Source of the DNA: Streptomyces sp. NBC_00258
GTDB lineage: Bacteria; Actinomycetota; Actinomycetes; Streptomycetales; Streptomycetaceae
NCBI RefSeq assembly: GCF_036182465.1
Contig: NZ_CP108081.1
Coordinates: 8,432,001 to 8,496,000 of the forward strand
Direction: 5' to 3'
DNA length: 64,000 nt
Below, in pieces: positions 26,060-35,321 of the stretch. Numbering within the stretch: the first letter of the stretch is position 1; each line of letters opens with the position of its first letter. The position numbers were made by a program, and so were the translations under genes. Below the pieces are notes generated by a model. That model searched no databases. It was given only the letters and a program-made list of their open reading frames with translations, and was not told the origin of the DNA.

Positions 26060-26120
26060 GCCAGCGAGTCTAACCAGCGGGTGGTGGGGGACGATGTCCC
26101 TGGCGAAAGGAGCCTCAGCC

Positions 26121-26351
26121 ATGGCCCTGTTCAAGAAGCGGACCGTCGGGAAGCCGGGCGAGTGGTACTACTGCCTGGAGCACAAGAAGGTCGAAGAGGG
26201 GCCCGACTGCCCGGGCAAGGACCGGTTCGGCCCGTACGCGTCCCGCGGCGAGGCGGAGCAGGCGATGGAGATCGCCCGTGAGCGGAACCTCGAGTGGGAG
26301 AACGACCCCCGCTGGCATGACTCCGCCGCGCGGAACTCGGACGACGACTGA
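26121..26351 (+). CDS. Small conserved protein of 76 residues
   Basis: No function known. The sequence starts ALFKKRTVGKPGEWYYCLEH and contains two cysteines (YYCLEHKKVEEGPDC) and the stretch RFGPYASRGEAEQAMEIA, which resembles the end of a SPOR-like repeat or simply a helix; the C-terminus is acidic. Codon bias fits a real gene, and GAAAGGAG lies 8 bases before the ATG. It is divergent from map, 61 bases between starts, an arrangement I recall as common in Streptomyces. Cytoplasmic; the Cys pair may bind metal, but this is not supported further. Confidence 0.8.
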   Translation: MALFKKRTVGKPGEWYYCLEHKKVEEGPDCPGKDRFGPYASRGEAEQAMEIARERNLEWENDPRWHDSAARNSDDD

Positions 26352-26394
26352 CGGCTCCGCCGGAAGGGTCGTCATGAACCTGCGGGTCCGTCGT

Positions 26395-26464
26395 GGCTGA
26401 TCGCGCAGTTCCCCGCGCCCCTGGCTTTTGTCTTTTAGGGGCGCGGGGAACCGCGCGACCAGCC
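26395..26464. terminator. Interspersed repeat as a 28-bp hairpin between convergent genes
   Basis: Left arm GGCTGATCGCGCAGTTCCCC plus GCGCCCCT (26395-26422), loop with T-rich text, right arm 26437-26464. The arms pair at 26 of 28 positions. It lies between the stops of the 76-residue protein gene (26351) and the MFS gene (26481) and would work as a terminator in both directions. Confidence 0.75.
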
Positions 26465-26480
26465 CCCACCGGCCCGCAGC

Positions 26481-27809
26481 CTAAGAACCGGCCTCAACCT
26501 TCCCCCGTGCCTCCTTCAACCGCACCGCATGCTCATTCGTCCGCACGTCGTACGTCATGAGCTTCGGGAGGCACAACGCGAGCGCCCCCACCGCGGCCAC
26601 GCACAGCACACCCCCGGCCCACACAGAGCCCCGCACACCGATCCACGCGGCCATCCCGCCGGCCCGTACCTGTCCCAGCTGGGGCCCCACCGAGTACGAG
26701 AGCAGCTCGATCCCCGCCAGCCGCCCCCGCAGCTCGTCCGGGATCGTCTGGTTCCACATCGCCGCGCGGAAGATTCCGCTGACCATGTCGAAACACCCGC
26801 CCAGCATGAGGAACAGCAGCACCAGCCACACATCGTGAACGGCCCCCGCGGCCACCATCGCGAGGCCCCAGAACGCCGCAGCCAGCACCACCATCCGCCC
26901 GTGCCGGTGCACCCGGGACGTCCACCCGCTCGTCAGGCTCACCAGCAGCGACCCGGCGGGCAGGGCCGCGTACATCAGGCCCAGCGACCACTCCGCGTCC
27001 AGCTCGTCCGCGAGGAAGGGCAGCACGGCAAGCGGGAACGCGAAGAACATGGCAGCCAGGTCGATGGCGTACGTCCCCAGCAGTTCCTTGCGGCTCCACG
27101 CGTACTGGGCGCCCTCCAGGATCGACCGCAGTGACGGTTTCGCGGCCTCGTGGGAGGCGGGCGAGGCCGCGAGACCCACGGCGAGCACGACCGACACCAC
27201 GAAGGTCCCCAGGTCCGCGGCATAGGCCCAGCCCAGCCCGGCGTATGCCACGACGAGCCCCGCGACCGCAGGACCCGCGACCCCGCCGACCGTCCACCGC
27301 AACGAGTTGAGCGCGGCCGCCGCAGGCAGGTGCTCGTGCCGCACGATGCGCGGCGTCAGCGCGTCCAGAGCGGGCCGCTGGACGGCGACGAGCGAGGAGG
27401 AGAGCGCGGCGACGGCGTACAACGGCCACACCAGGGGATCCGGCAGCAGCGCGTTGACCAGCAGCACGCCGCTCAGCAGCCCCTGCCCCACCTCCGTCCA
27501 GAGGATCAGCTTCCGCTTGTCCAGGGCATCGGCGAGCGCTCCGCCGTACAGCCCGAACACGATCAGCGGGACGAGTTCCACCGCGCCGATCGCGCCGACG
27601 GCCACCACGGAGCCGGTCAGCTCCTTCATCTGCACCGGCAGCGCGACGAACGTCAGGAAGCTGCCGAAGTTGGTGACGAGCCCTGCCACCCACAGCCGCC
27701 GGAAGTCGGCGGAGGTCCGCCACGGCGCCAGATCGGGCAGCAGCGCGCGCAGGCGCGAGGGGGCCGGGCCGGGGGCAGGTTCGGGGGTGTCGCAATCGGG
27801 TTCCGTCAC
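26481..27809 (-). CDS. MFS transporter (MFS_3, EntS-like)
   Basis: Twelve-helix transporter of 442 residues, of the MFS_3 group that includes the enterobactin exporter EntS and many small-molecule exporters. The start has a Pro-rich cytoplasmic segment, then FRRLWVAGLVTNFGSFLTFVALPVQ, and motif A as GGALADALDKRKLI. The loop after helix 6 and the C-terminal RLKEARGKVE tail are cytoplasmic. Siderophore export would be attractive this close to the iron genes, but no iron box is seen and many MFS_3 proteins carry other substrates. ATG at 27809. Confidence 0.88.
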   Translation of the reverse strand: MTEPDCDTPEPAPGPAPSRLRALLPDLAPWRTSADFRRLWVAGLVTNFGSFLTFVALPVQMKELTGSVVAVGAIGAVELVPLIVFGLYGGALADALDKRKLILWTEVGQGLLSGVLLVNALLPDPLVWPLYAVAALSSSLVAVQRPALDALTPRIVRHEHLPAAAALNSLRWTVGGVAGPAVAGLVVAYAGLGWAYAADLGTFVVSVVLAVGLAASPASHEAAKPSLRSILEGAQYAWSRKELLGTYAIDLAAMFFAFPLAVLPFLADELDAEWSLGLMYAALPAGSLLVSLTSGWTSRVHRHGRMVVLAAAFWGLAMVAAGAVHDVWLVLLFLMLGGCFDMVSGIFRAAMWNQTIPDELRGRLAGIELLSYSVGPQLGQVRAGGMAAWIGVRGSVWAGGVLCVAAVGALALCLPKLMTYDVRTNEHAVRLKEARGKVEAGS

Positions 27810-27950
27810 GAGGTGTCATGGTCCGGCGCGGCCCCCGACGAGGACAACCGCTTTTCCGACCACGGAGGACCTTCAGGCCACCGGCGGATACGTCACCAGC
27901 ACGTCGGCACCGACTAGTGCGTCACTGGCAAGGCGGTACCGGCGCGTTCG

Positions 27951-28553
27951 TCACCAGCGCGCCGGCGGCGGAGACGTCAACTGGTCCGCCAGCCGCGACA
28001 GCCGGTCCCGCAGCCGCCGCCTGCCGCGCGGCGAGGGCAGCGAGTTCTCCCCGGCAGCCGCGCTCACCAGGTGCTGCACGGTGTCCAGGTCGAGGTCCGG
28101 CTCCGACGGCACCGCGAGCGCCTCGTGCGCCATCGCGTGCAGTTCACGGTCGCCGCAGTCCAGCGCCAGGACCGTCGCTCCGGCCCGGCGCGCGTCGTGG
28201 ACCCGCTCCAGGAGTGGGGCCCCGGGGGCGTCCGGCGCCACGACCAGAAGCGTCTCGCCCCGCCTGGCCGCCTCGATCCGGCCGAGTCCGACGGCCAGAT
28301 GGGCCGGGTCCCCGGGCCGTGCCCCGTGCCGTACGAGCGTCGGCGTCAGTTCCGGCGTGCCCGACCAGGCGGCCTCGTCCACCAGATGCGCGGCGAGGTG
28401 CCACGGCTCGTACTCCGCCGTCCCCACCAGCAGCAGTCCGCCCCCGTGCGGCAGCACGGAGGACCGCAGCGCTCCCGCGAACCGCCGCGTGGCACCCGGC
28501 CACTCGGTCCCGGCGAGCACTTCGCGCAACAGGGCGACCCGTACGGCATCCAT
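27951..28553 (-). CDS. Conserved hypothetical protein, Rossmann-like
   Basis: I do not recognise a named family. The protein has 200 residues with start MDAVRVALLREVLAGTEWPG (ATG at 28553; a GTG two codons earlier is possible). SVLPHGGGLLLVGTAEYEPWHLAAHL and GETLLVVAPDAPGAPLLERV, then ATVLALDCGDRELHAMAHEAL, look like alternating strands and helices of a Rossmann-type or SIS-like fold without a clear nucleotide motif. No membrane segment. It is divergent from the sialidase gene (102 bases between starts) and no operon partner is seen. Confidence 0.7.
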   Translation of the reverse strand: MDAVRVALLREVLAGTEWPGATRRFAGALRSSVLPHGGGLLLVGTAEYEPWHLAAHLVDEAAWSGTPELTPTLVRHGARPGDPAHLAVGLGRIEAARRGETLLVVAPDAPGAPLLERVHDARRAGATVLALDCGDRELHAMAHEALAVPSEPDLDLDTVQHLVSAAAGENSLPSPRGRRRLRDRLSRLADQLTSPPPARW

Positions 28554-28655
28554 GCGCACGCATCCTGCCGCAACCGGCCACTCGTCAGGTGGCGTTCACC
28601 ATGAATTCGCCCGGGGTGGGCAGAGTGTCCGTCCCAGTCGGTAAGGGAGGGTTCC

Positions 28656-29735
28656 ATGGCCAGTACTGAGACATCCGTGCCGTTCCGGGCGGGACAGGAG
28701 GGCTACGCGAGCTTCCGCATCCCCGCCGTCGTCGCCACGGGCGGGGGAACCCTGCTTGCCTTCTGCGAGGGCCGGGTCGGTTCCCGCGACGATTTCGGGA
28801 ACATCGACATCGTGCTGAAGCGCTCCACGGACGGCGGCCTGACCTGGGGCCCGCTCCAGGTCGCCGCAAAGAACGGCGACGCGCTCTCCGGGAACCCGGC
28901 CCCCGTCGTCCTCGACACCGGCCGCGTCCTGCTCGTCCACCTCCGCAACGCCGCCCTCGCCACCGAGGACGCCATCCGCCGCGGCAAGGTGAGCGCCGCC
29001 GACGGACGCCGCGTCTGGGTCCAGCACAGCGACGACGAGGGCCTCACCTGGTCGAGCCCGAAGGAGATCACGAAGCAGACGAAGAAGGACTCCTGGCGGT
29101 GGTACGCCACCACCCCGGGCCACGCCCTCCAGTTGGGCACCGGCCGGGTCGTGGTCCCCGCAAACCACTCCCTCCCGCCGGCCGGCAAGGACACCGGCAC
29201 CGAGGGCAAGTACAACGGCGGGCACTGTCTGCTGAGTGACGACGACGGCGAGACCTGGCGCATCGGGTACGTCGACGACAACACCGACAACTACATCAAC
29301 GTGAACGAGACCACGGCCACCGAACTCCCCGACGGACGCGTCTACTTCAACACCCGCACCGACTCCACCGCCCCCGGCACCCGCGCCGACGCGTACTCGC
29401 GGGACGGCGGCCAGACCCTGGTCAAGCCCTTCCGTCCGCAGGCCGGCCTCACCGGCCCGGTCGTCGAGGGCAGCGTGCTCCAGCTCCGCGACCCGGACGT
29501 CCTGCTGTACTCCGGCCCCGCCGATCCCGGGTTCCGAGCCCTGATGACGATCCGCGCCAGCACCGACGACGGCGTCACCTGGCGGCCCGCGCACACCGTG
29601 GACGGGCTGCCCGCCGGGTACTCCGATCTCGTCCGCGTCGACGACGACACCGTCGGACTCCTCTACGAGACGGGCGACTTCGGCGCGTACGAGACGATCG
29701 TCTTCCGCAGGGTGCCCGTGACGGGGCTCACCTGA
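28656..29735 (+). CDS. Exo-alpha-sialidase (GH33, BNR repeats)
   Basis: Six-bladed propeller hydrolase of 359 residues. The catalytic-site FRIP motif is present as YASFRIPAVVAT near the N-terminus, followed by five Asp boxes: RSTDGGLTW, HSDDEGLTW, LSDDDGETW, YSRDGGQTL (degenerate) and ASTDDGVTW. The GH33 nucleophile Tyr/Glu pair would be Glu in NVNETTATELPDGR and a Tyr late in the chain. No signal peptide is present, which is unusual, since most bacterial sialidases are secreted. It may act on intracellular oligosaccharides or leave by an unknown route. GGGAGG precedes the ATG. The next gene, npdG, follows at 37 bases. Confidence 0.9.
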   Translation: MASTETSVPFRAGQEGYASFRIPAVVATGGGTLLAFCEGRVGSRDDFGNIDIVLKRSTDGGLTWGPLQVAAKNGDALSGNPAPVVLDTGRVLLVHLRNAALATEDAIRRGKVSAADGRRVWVQHSDDEGLTWSSPKEITKQTKKDSWRWYATTPGHALQLGTGRVVVPANHSLPPAGKDTGTEGKYNGGHCLLSDDDGETWRIGYVDDNTDNYINVNETTATELPDGRVYFNTRTDSTAPGTRADAYSRDGGQTLVKPFRPQAGLTGPVVEGSVLQLRDPDVLLYSGPADPGFRALMTIRASTDDGVTWRPAHTVDGLPAGYSDLVRVDDDTVGLLYETGDFGAYETIVFRRVPVTGLT

Positions 29736-29772
29736 GCGCCGCGGACGGGAACCGCGCACGTAAAGTCGGCCC

Positions 29773-30477
29773 ATGACCTCTACTGACAGTGCACAGAAGG
29801 CGCCCGCGAAGGACCCCTGGGACCTTCCCGACGTGTCCGGGCTCGTCGTCGGCGTACTCGGCGGCACCGGTCCGCAGGGCAAGGGCCTCGCCTACCGGCT
29901 GGCGCGGGCCGGCCAGAAGGTGATCATCGGGTCGCGGGCCGCGGAGCGCGCGCAGGCCGCCGCCGACGAACTCGGACACGGCGTCGAGGGCGCCGACAAC
30001 GCCGAGACCGCCCGCCGCAGCGACATCGTGATCGTCGCCGTGCCGTGGGACGGACACGGCAAGACGCTGGAGTCCCTGCGCGAGGAACTGGCCGGCAAGC
30101 TCGTCGTCGACTGCGTCAACCCGCTCGGCTTCGACAAGAAGGGCGCGTACGCGCTGAAGCCCGAGGAGGGCAGCGCCGCCGAGCAGGCCGCCGCCCTGCT
30201 GCCGGACTCGCGGGTCACCGCCGCCTTCCACCACCTCTCCGCGGTCCTCCTCCAGGACCCGGAGATCGCGGAGATCGACACGGACGTCATGGTCCTCGGC
30301 GAGGAGCGCGCGGACGTCGAGATCGTCCAGGCGCTGGCCGGCCGCATCCCCGGCATGCGCGGCATCTTCTCCGGGCGGCTGCGCAACGCCCACCAGGTCG
30401 AGTCGCTGGTGGCGAACCTGATCTCGGTGAATCGCCGGTACAAGGCCCACGCGGGTCTGCGTCTGACCGACGTGTAG
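29773..30477 (+). CDS. npdG: F420-dependent NADP reductase (NpdG)
   Basis: Transfers hydride between coenzyme F420 and NADP, 234 residues, cytoplasmic. VVGVLGGTGPQGKGLAYRLA is the NADP-binding Rossmann loop, GSRAAERAQAAADEL binds the 2'-phosphate, and DIVIVAVPWDGH, DCVNPLGFDKKGAY and TAAFHHLSAVLL match the family. RGIFSGRLRNAHQVESLVANLI is the C-terminal F420-site region. Streptomyces uses F420 for secondary metabolism and detoxification; no F420 synthesis gene is near. A hairpin at 30526-30553 follows. Confidence 0.93.
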   Translation: MTSTDSAQKAPAKDPWDLPDVSGLVVGVLGGTGPQGKGLAYRLARAGQKVIIGSRAAERAQAAADELGHGVEGADNAETARRSDIVIVAVPWDGHGKTLESLREELAGKLVVDCVNPLGFDKKGAYALKPEEGSAAEQAAALLPDSRVTAAFHHLSAVLLQDPEIAEIDTDVMVLGEERADVEIVQALAGRIPGMRGIFSGRLRNAHQVESLVANLISVNRRYKAHAGLRLTDV

Positions 30478-30525
30478 TCGTGCGGCGGGTTCCGCACCCG
30501 GTGCGTGCGGGCGGGCTCCGGACGT

Positions 30526-30553
30526 GGGGGACACTGGAGCAGCAGTGTCCCCC
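30526..30553 (+). terminator. Hairpin after npdG
   Basis: GGGGGACACTG, loop GAGCAG, CAGTGTCCCCC: a perfect 11-bp stem, 49 bases after the npdG stop and 71 bases before the small membrane protein gene. It probably terminates npdG. Confidence 0.75.
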
Positions 30554-30623
30554 CGACGGGACCGGGCAGAGTCCCGCCGACGGGACGGACAGCAAACGAC
30601 AGGACCGACAGGAGCCGCACCCC

Positions 30624-30812
30624 ATGTCCCGACTCGCCCTCTACGCCCTCGTCGTCTGCCTGCTGGCCACCGCCGCGGCCGTCGTCTCCTTCGTCCAGGG
30701 CAGCTGGCTGGGGATCGTATGGGTGCTGCTCGCGGGGCTCTCGTCCAACATGACCTGGTACTACCTGCGCCGGGACAGGGCGCGCCGCCAGGCGCCGTCC
30801 GTCACGGGGTGA
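30624..30812 (+). CDS. Small membrane protein of 62 residues
   Basis: Two predicted helices: LALYALVVCLLATAAAVVSF and GIVWVLLAGLSSNMTWYYL, then a basic tail (RRDRARRQAPS) that by the positive-inside rule is cytoplasmic. No function known; similar small proteins are common in Streptomyces. GGAGCC precedes the ATG at 30624, and codon bias agrees with a gene. Its end overlaps the convergent M50 protease gene by 11 bases. Confidence 0.78.
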   Translation: MSRLALYALVVCLLATAAAVVSFVQGSWLGIVWVLLAGLSSNMTWYYLRRDRARRQAPSVTG

Positions 30813-31602
30813 CCGAGCAGTACTCGTTGGTCTCCGTCCAGAAGCGGTAGAGGTCCTGCCCGCAGTACGTCTGGAACTCGTCGATGTTCAGGCTGCGCAG
30901 CAGCGCGTCGATCACGTCGAAGAACACACCGTTCACCGCCGGGATCCACAGGATGGCGATCACGAGGAGCAGCCCGAAGGGCGCGAGGGGCTCCACCTGG
31001 CGGCGGATGTTGTGCGACAGCCAGGGCTCGATCATGCCGTAGCCGTCCAGGCCCGGCACCGGCAGGAAGTTCAGCAGCGCGGCCGTGACCTGGAGCAGCG
31101 CGAGGAACGCGAGGGCGAACCGGAAGTCCGCCGGTACGCCGTCCAGCGCGTTCAGCCAGAACGGGGCCGTGCAGACCACCGCGAACAGCACGTTCGTCAG
31201 CGGGCCCGCCGCCGAGATCAGGCTGTGCTTCCAGCGGCCCTGGATCCGGTTCCGCTCGATCCAGACCGCGCCGCCCGGCAGACCGATACCGCCCATCATC
31301 ACGAAGATGACGGGCAGCACGATGCTCAGCAGGGCGTGGGTGTATTTGAGCGGGTTGAGGGTCAAATACCCCTTCGCGCCGATCGAGATGTCGCCGCTGT
31401 GCAGGGCCGTGCGCGCGTGCGCGTACTCGTGCAGACAGAGCGAGACGATCCAGGCCGCCGTCACGAACAGGAAGACGGCCACGCCGGGTTGCTCGGCGAA
31501 GCCCGTCCAGGTGGCCCATCCGGTCACCGCGGTGACGGCCACGATCCCGAGGAAGACGGGGCTGATCCGCCGGTCGCTGTGGCGGGTGGTGGCGGTGGTC
31601 AT
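30802..31602 (-). CDS. Site-2 protease-like membrane metalloprotease (M50)
   Basis: Intramembrane zinc metalloprotease of 266 residues with about six helices. The zinc motif HExxH is LCLHEYAHARTAL (about 58-62), and the second motif LNFLPVPGLDGYG holds the Asp ligand (NxxPxPxLDG), both diagnostic for M50B proteins. There is no PDZ or CBS domain. Such proteins cleave anti-sigma factors or other membrane substrates; the target here is unknown. The last 30 residues are Tyr/Phe-rich. ATG at 31602. Confidence 0.92.
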   Translation of the reverse strand: MTTATTRHSDRRISPVFLGIVAVTAVTGWATWTGFAEQPGVAVFLFVTAAWIVSLCLHEYAHARTALHSGDISIGAKGYLTLNPLKYTHALLSIVLPVIFVMMGGIGLPGGAVWIERNRIQGRWKHSLISAAGPLTNVLFAVVCTAPFWLNALDGVPADFRFALAFLALLQVTAALLNFLPVPGLDGYGMIEPWLSHNIRRQVEPLAPFGLLLVIAILWIPAVNGVFFDVIDALLRSLNIDEFQTYCGQDLYRFWTETNEYCSVTP

Positions 31603-31942
31603 GGGGTCGGGCTCCCTGGGGTTCGCTCAGCGGGCTTCATGCTGAGGGGCGTGCCCGACCGTACCGGGCGTATGCCGAAAACGTCTCGCGATCGCCTGTG
31701 AGTTCCGGGGAGGGTGGACCCATGAGGTCGTGGCAGGTGTTCTACGCGGGCACGCGGGCGCAGTGTGAACCCGTACCGGGGGAGCGGTCGCTGCGTTCGG
31801 CCGATACCCGGGCCAAAGGGTCCGAACTGGCAGAAAACCGCACATCGCAGGACCCCGCGGAGGCCGGGGCCCTCGTCACGACCGACATCCCGGGCGCCAC
31901 TCCGCAGGAACCCCGCGACCCGTGCTGAGACCACCGGAGACA
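31603..31942. other. Intergenic region between the M50 protease and the AfsR-like regulator
   Basis: This gap of 340 bases has divergent promoters for both genes. An open frame at 31698-31928 could encode 76 residues, but it has no ribosome site of note and no recognisable sequence, so it is not called. I see no repeat, RNA gene or clear operator. Confidence 0.5.
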
Positions 31943-34900
31943 ATGGACCCCGTGCGCTACCGCATTCTCGGCACCACCCAGGCACTCCGCGGTGACGGAA
32001 CCCCCGTCCCGGTCGGCGGGGCGCGGCTGCGTGCCCTGCTGACCGTGCTCGCCCTGCGGCCGGGACGGACCGTGCCCGCGGCCGTGCTGGTCGACGAGGT
32101 GTGGGGCGCCGACCCGCCCGCCGACGCCACGGGTGCCTTGCAGGCCCTGGTGGGCCGGCTGCGCAGGGCGCTCGGCGCGGACGCGATCACGTCCGCGGAG
32201 GGCGGCTACCGGCTGTGCGCGGCGGCCGACGACATCGACCTGTACCGCTTCGAGCGGCTCGCCGGGGAGGGCGCCCGCGCGCTCGCGGACGGCGACCCCG
32301 GCAAGGCGGCCGTCGTCCTCGACGACGCCCTCGCGCTCTGGCACGGCCCCGCCCTCGCCGACCTCCCGGACCGCATCGCCGAGTCGTCCCGCTGGGAGAC
32401 CCGCCGCCTCGACGCACACCGCGCCCGCCTCACCGCGGCCCTCGCCCTCGGCCAGGCCGAGCAGTACCTCCCCGACCTCACCGCCCTCAGCGACGCACAC
32501 CCCCTGGACGAGCCCCTCCAGCTCCTGCGCCTGCGTGCCCTGCGCGACGCGGGCCGCACCGCGGAGGCACTGGCGGGCTACGAATCCGTACGACAGCTCC
32601 TCGCCGACCGTCTCGGCACCGACCCGGGACCCGAACTGCGGTCGCTGCACGGGGAGTTGCTACGGGGGGAAACGAGTGAGAACGGACACCGGCCGACGTC
32701 GTACGAGCACCCGCCCGGGCCCGATCCCTCGCCCGGCATCCGCGACAGCACCGCCCCCCTCGGCAACCTTCGCGCCAGGCTCACCTCGTTCGTCGGCCGG
32801 CACACCGACCTGGAGACCATCCGCGGGGACCTCGGGGCCGCCCGGCTCGTCACACTGCTCGGGCCCGGCGGGGCCGGCAAGACCCGGCTGTCCCAGGAGG
32901 CCGCCGAGAGCGTGGCCGCGTCCGTGCCCGACGGGGTGTGGCTGGCCGAACTCGCGCCCGTCGACGACCCGGAGGCCGTACCCGAGGCCGTGCTCACAGC
33001 GGTCGGAGCGCGGGAGACCGTGCTGCGCGGCGCCGGCGCCGAGGAGATGCGGGCCGTCACCGACCGGCACGACGACCCCCTCGCCCGGCTCACCGAGCAC
33101 TGCGCCAAGCGCCGCATGCTGATCGTCCTCGACAACTGCGAACACGTCGTGGACGCCGCGGCCCGCCTCGTCGAACAGCTCCTGGAACGCTGCCCCGGAC
33201 TGACCGTACTGGCCACGAGCCGCGAACCCCTCGGCGTACCGGGGGAGTTGCTGCGTCCGGTGGAACCGCTGCCCGAGCCCTACGCGCTGAAGCTGCTCGC
33301 CGACCGGGGCGCCGCGGCCAGGCCCGGCTTCCGCGTCGACGCCGACGCCGAGACCGCGGCGGCCGCCGCCGAGATCTGCCGACGGCTCGACGGACTGCCG
33401 CTGGCCATCGAACTGGCCGCCGCCCGGCTGCGGATGCTCACCCCGCGGCAGATCGCCGACCGCCTCGACAACCGCTTCCGCCTCCTCACCTCCGGCAGCC
33501 GTACGGTCCTGCCGCGCCAGCAGACACTCCGTGCCGTCGTCGACTGGTCCTGGGACCTCCTCGACGAGGACGAACGGGACGTGCTGCGGCGGCTGTCCGT
33601 CTTCGCCGGCGGCTGCGACCTCGCCGCCGCCGAGGCCGTCTGCGGACCCGCCGCCCTGGAGGGGCTCGGCTCGCTCGTCGACAAGTCCCTTGTCGTCGCG
33701 GCCCCTTCACCCCTGGGAGGGGCCGACGGCGAGATGCGCTACCGGCTCCTGGAGACCGTCGCCGAGTACGCCGGGGAGCGGCTCGACGAGTCCGGCGAAC
33801 GCCCCGCCGCCGAGCGCGCGCACCTCACGTACTACCGCGAACTCGCCCGCACCACCGAGCCGAAGCTGCGCGGCCCCGGCCAGCGCGCGGCCATCGAACT
33901 GCTCCAGGCCGAAGGCGAGAACACGCGCGCCGCACTGCAGCGCGCCGTCGCCGAACACGACGAGCAGGAGGCGCTCTGCCTCGTCCTCTCCCTCGCCTGG
34001 TACTGGCAGATCCGCGACCTGCGCACGGCGGCACGCAACTGGTGCCGCGAGGTCATGGCGCTCGGCCCGGACCCGTTCGCGCCGCCCGCCGAACCCGCCG
34101 TCCCGCTCTACGAACCGTGCACCGCGACTCCGCCACCGATGCGTCCGGAGGTCCTCGCCGAGGCCCGGCGCGGTGTCCACCTCCTCCATCTCGCCTGTAT
34201 GGACCTGGAGTTGGAGACCTGGCAGACCCCGGAGGCCGAGGCGAAGCTGCTGGCCATCACCGAGGCCTACCGGCCCGGGCTCCCACAGGTCTGCCGCAAC
34301 CCCGGCTATCTCTGGTTCTACGCCGTGATGCTGACCGGCGACATGGACCGGCTGCGCGAGGTCATCGACGCGAGCATCGCCACCTGCCGGGAGCTCGGAT
34401 ACCAGTGGGAGCTGGCCGGCTCCCTGCAGATGCGCGCCAACATCCTTGCCAACCGCACCGACTGGGCCGGTGACGCCACCCGTGACGCGGACGAGTCGCT
34501 GGAGATCTTCGTCCGCATCGGGGACGGCTGGGGCGCCGCCGAGGCACTCTCCGCACGGGGCGAGGCCCTTGAACGCAAGGGTGAGTACCAACTCGCCGCG
34601 GCGGACTACCGGGCGGCCATCACCTACGCCGAACGCCTCGGTGCCCACGCCCAGACGGCCATCCTCACCACCCGCCTCGGCAGCGTGCTCATCGACCTGG
34701 GGGAGGCCGAGCGGGGCGAGCGGCTGCTCCGCGAAGTCCTGGACCAGGGCTACGGAGCGCGCAACGAGGCGATGCCCGCGGCCCGGCTCTTCCTCGCGAT
34801 GTGGCTCGGCCGCACCGGCCGGCTTGCCGAGGCCCGCACCCAGATGGCCCGGATGCGTGAGGAGTTCGCCGCTGTCCATTTCGTGGTCTTCGACGCGTAC

Positions 34901-35278
34901 GTGCTCGGCGTGGAGGCCTGGCTGGACGCCGTGGAGGGGCTGTACGAGGAGGCGGTGACGAAGGTACGGGGCGCCCTGCGGCGGGCGGAGGACCCGCTGA
35001 GCCTCATGATCTCGCCGAACATGCTGTCGGCGCATCTGGCCACCGCCGCCCTCGCGCTGTCCGGTGTCGACGGCGGACAACGGGCCCGGGACGCCACCCG
35101 CTGTCTCGGCGCCGCCGACGGGCTGCTGCCGTCCGGCCACTTCCGGTCCCCGATCGAACGCCATGTGCGGGAGCGCGCCGAGACGGCCGTACGCGCCCTC
35201 CTCGACAACGAGGCGTACGAGGCCGCCTACGCGGAGGGCGGCGGCCTCTCCGCTCAGGAGGCCGCCGCCCTGGTCTGA
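31943..35278 (+). CDS. AfsR-like regulator: SARP (BTAD) plus NB-ARC ATPase plus TPR
   Basis: Large transcriptional regulator of 1111 residues. Residues about 1-90 form the OmpR-like DNA-binding domain (RYRILGTTQALRGDG, ADATGALQALVGRLRRALG), 95-245 the bacterial transcriptional activator domain (DDIDLYRFERLAGEG, LDEPLQLLRLRALRDAG). The ATPase follows with Walker A LLGPGGAGKTRL near 308, Walker B MLIVLDNCEHVVDAA and the sensor LPLAIELAAARLRMLTPRQIADRL. From about 700 on there are TPR-like helices. AfsR family members bind 11-bp direct repeats and activate nearby genes; the drrAB-type promoter downstream has such repeats. ATG at 31943 or GTG at 31922 or 31952 could be the start. Confidence 0.92.
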   Translation: MDPVRYRILGTTQALRGDGTPVPVGGARLRALLTVLALRPGRTVPAAVLVDEVWGADPPADATGALQALVGRLRRALGADAITSAEGGYRLCAAADDIDLYRFERLAGEGARALADGDPGKAAVVLDDALALWHGPALADLPDRIAESSRWETRRLDAHRARLTAALALGQAEQYLPDLTALSDAHPLDEPLQLLRLRALRDAGRTAEALAGYESVRQLLADRLGTDPGPELRSLHGELLRGETSENGHRPTSYEHPPGPDPSPGIRDSTAPLGNLRARLTSFVGRHTDLETIRGDLGAARLVTLLGPGGAGKTRLSQEAAESVAASVPDGVWLAELAPVDDPEAVPEAVLTAVGARETVLRGAGAEEMRAVTDRHDDPLARLTEHCAKRRMLIVLDNCEHVVDAAARLVEQLLERCPGLTVLATSREPLGVPGELLRPVEPLPEPYALKLLADRGAAARPGFRVDADAETAAAAAEICRRLDGLPLAIELAAARLRMLTPRQIADRLDNRFRLLTSGSRTVLPRQQTLRAVVDWSWDLLDEDERDVLRRLSVFAGGCDLAAAEAVCGPAALEGLGSLVDKSLVVAAPSPLGGADGEMRYRLLETVAEYAGERLDESGERPAAERAHLTYYRELARTTEPKLRGPGQRAAIELLQAEGENTRAALQRAVAEHDEQEALCLVLSLAWYWQIRDLRTAARNWCREVMALGPDPFAPPAEPAVPLYEPCTATPPPMRPEVLAEARRGVHLLHLACMDLELETWQTPEAEAKLLAITEAYRPGLPQVCRNPGYLWFYAVMLTGDMDRLREVIDASIATCRELGYQWELAGSLQMRANILANRTDWAGDATRDADESLEIFVRIGDGWGAAEALSARGEALERKGEYQLAAADYRAAITYAERLGAHAQTAILTTRLGSVLIDLGEAERGERLLREVLDQGYGARNEAMPAARLFLAMWLGRTGRLAEARTQMARMREEFAAVHFVVFDAYVLGVEAWLDAVEGLYEEAVTKVRGALRRAEDPLSLMISPNMLSAHLATAALALSGVDGGQRARDATRCLGAADGLLPSGHFRSPIERHVRERAETAVRALLDNEAYEAAYAEGGGLSAQEAAALV

Positions 35279-35321
35279 CGACGCGGATCGTGGACGTGCC
35301 GTGGTCCGGTGAGCGTGAACG

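Noticed and set aside
26481..27809. MFS protein as a siderophore exporter of the iron regulon
   Set aside because: No iron box in front and the family is broad; left without substrate.
31698..31928. Small gene of 76 codons between the protease and the AfsR-like gene
   Set aside because: No good ribosome site, no recognisable or conserved-looking sequence.
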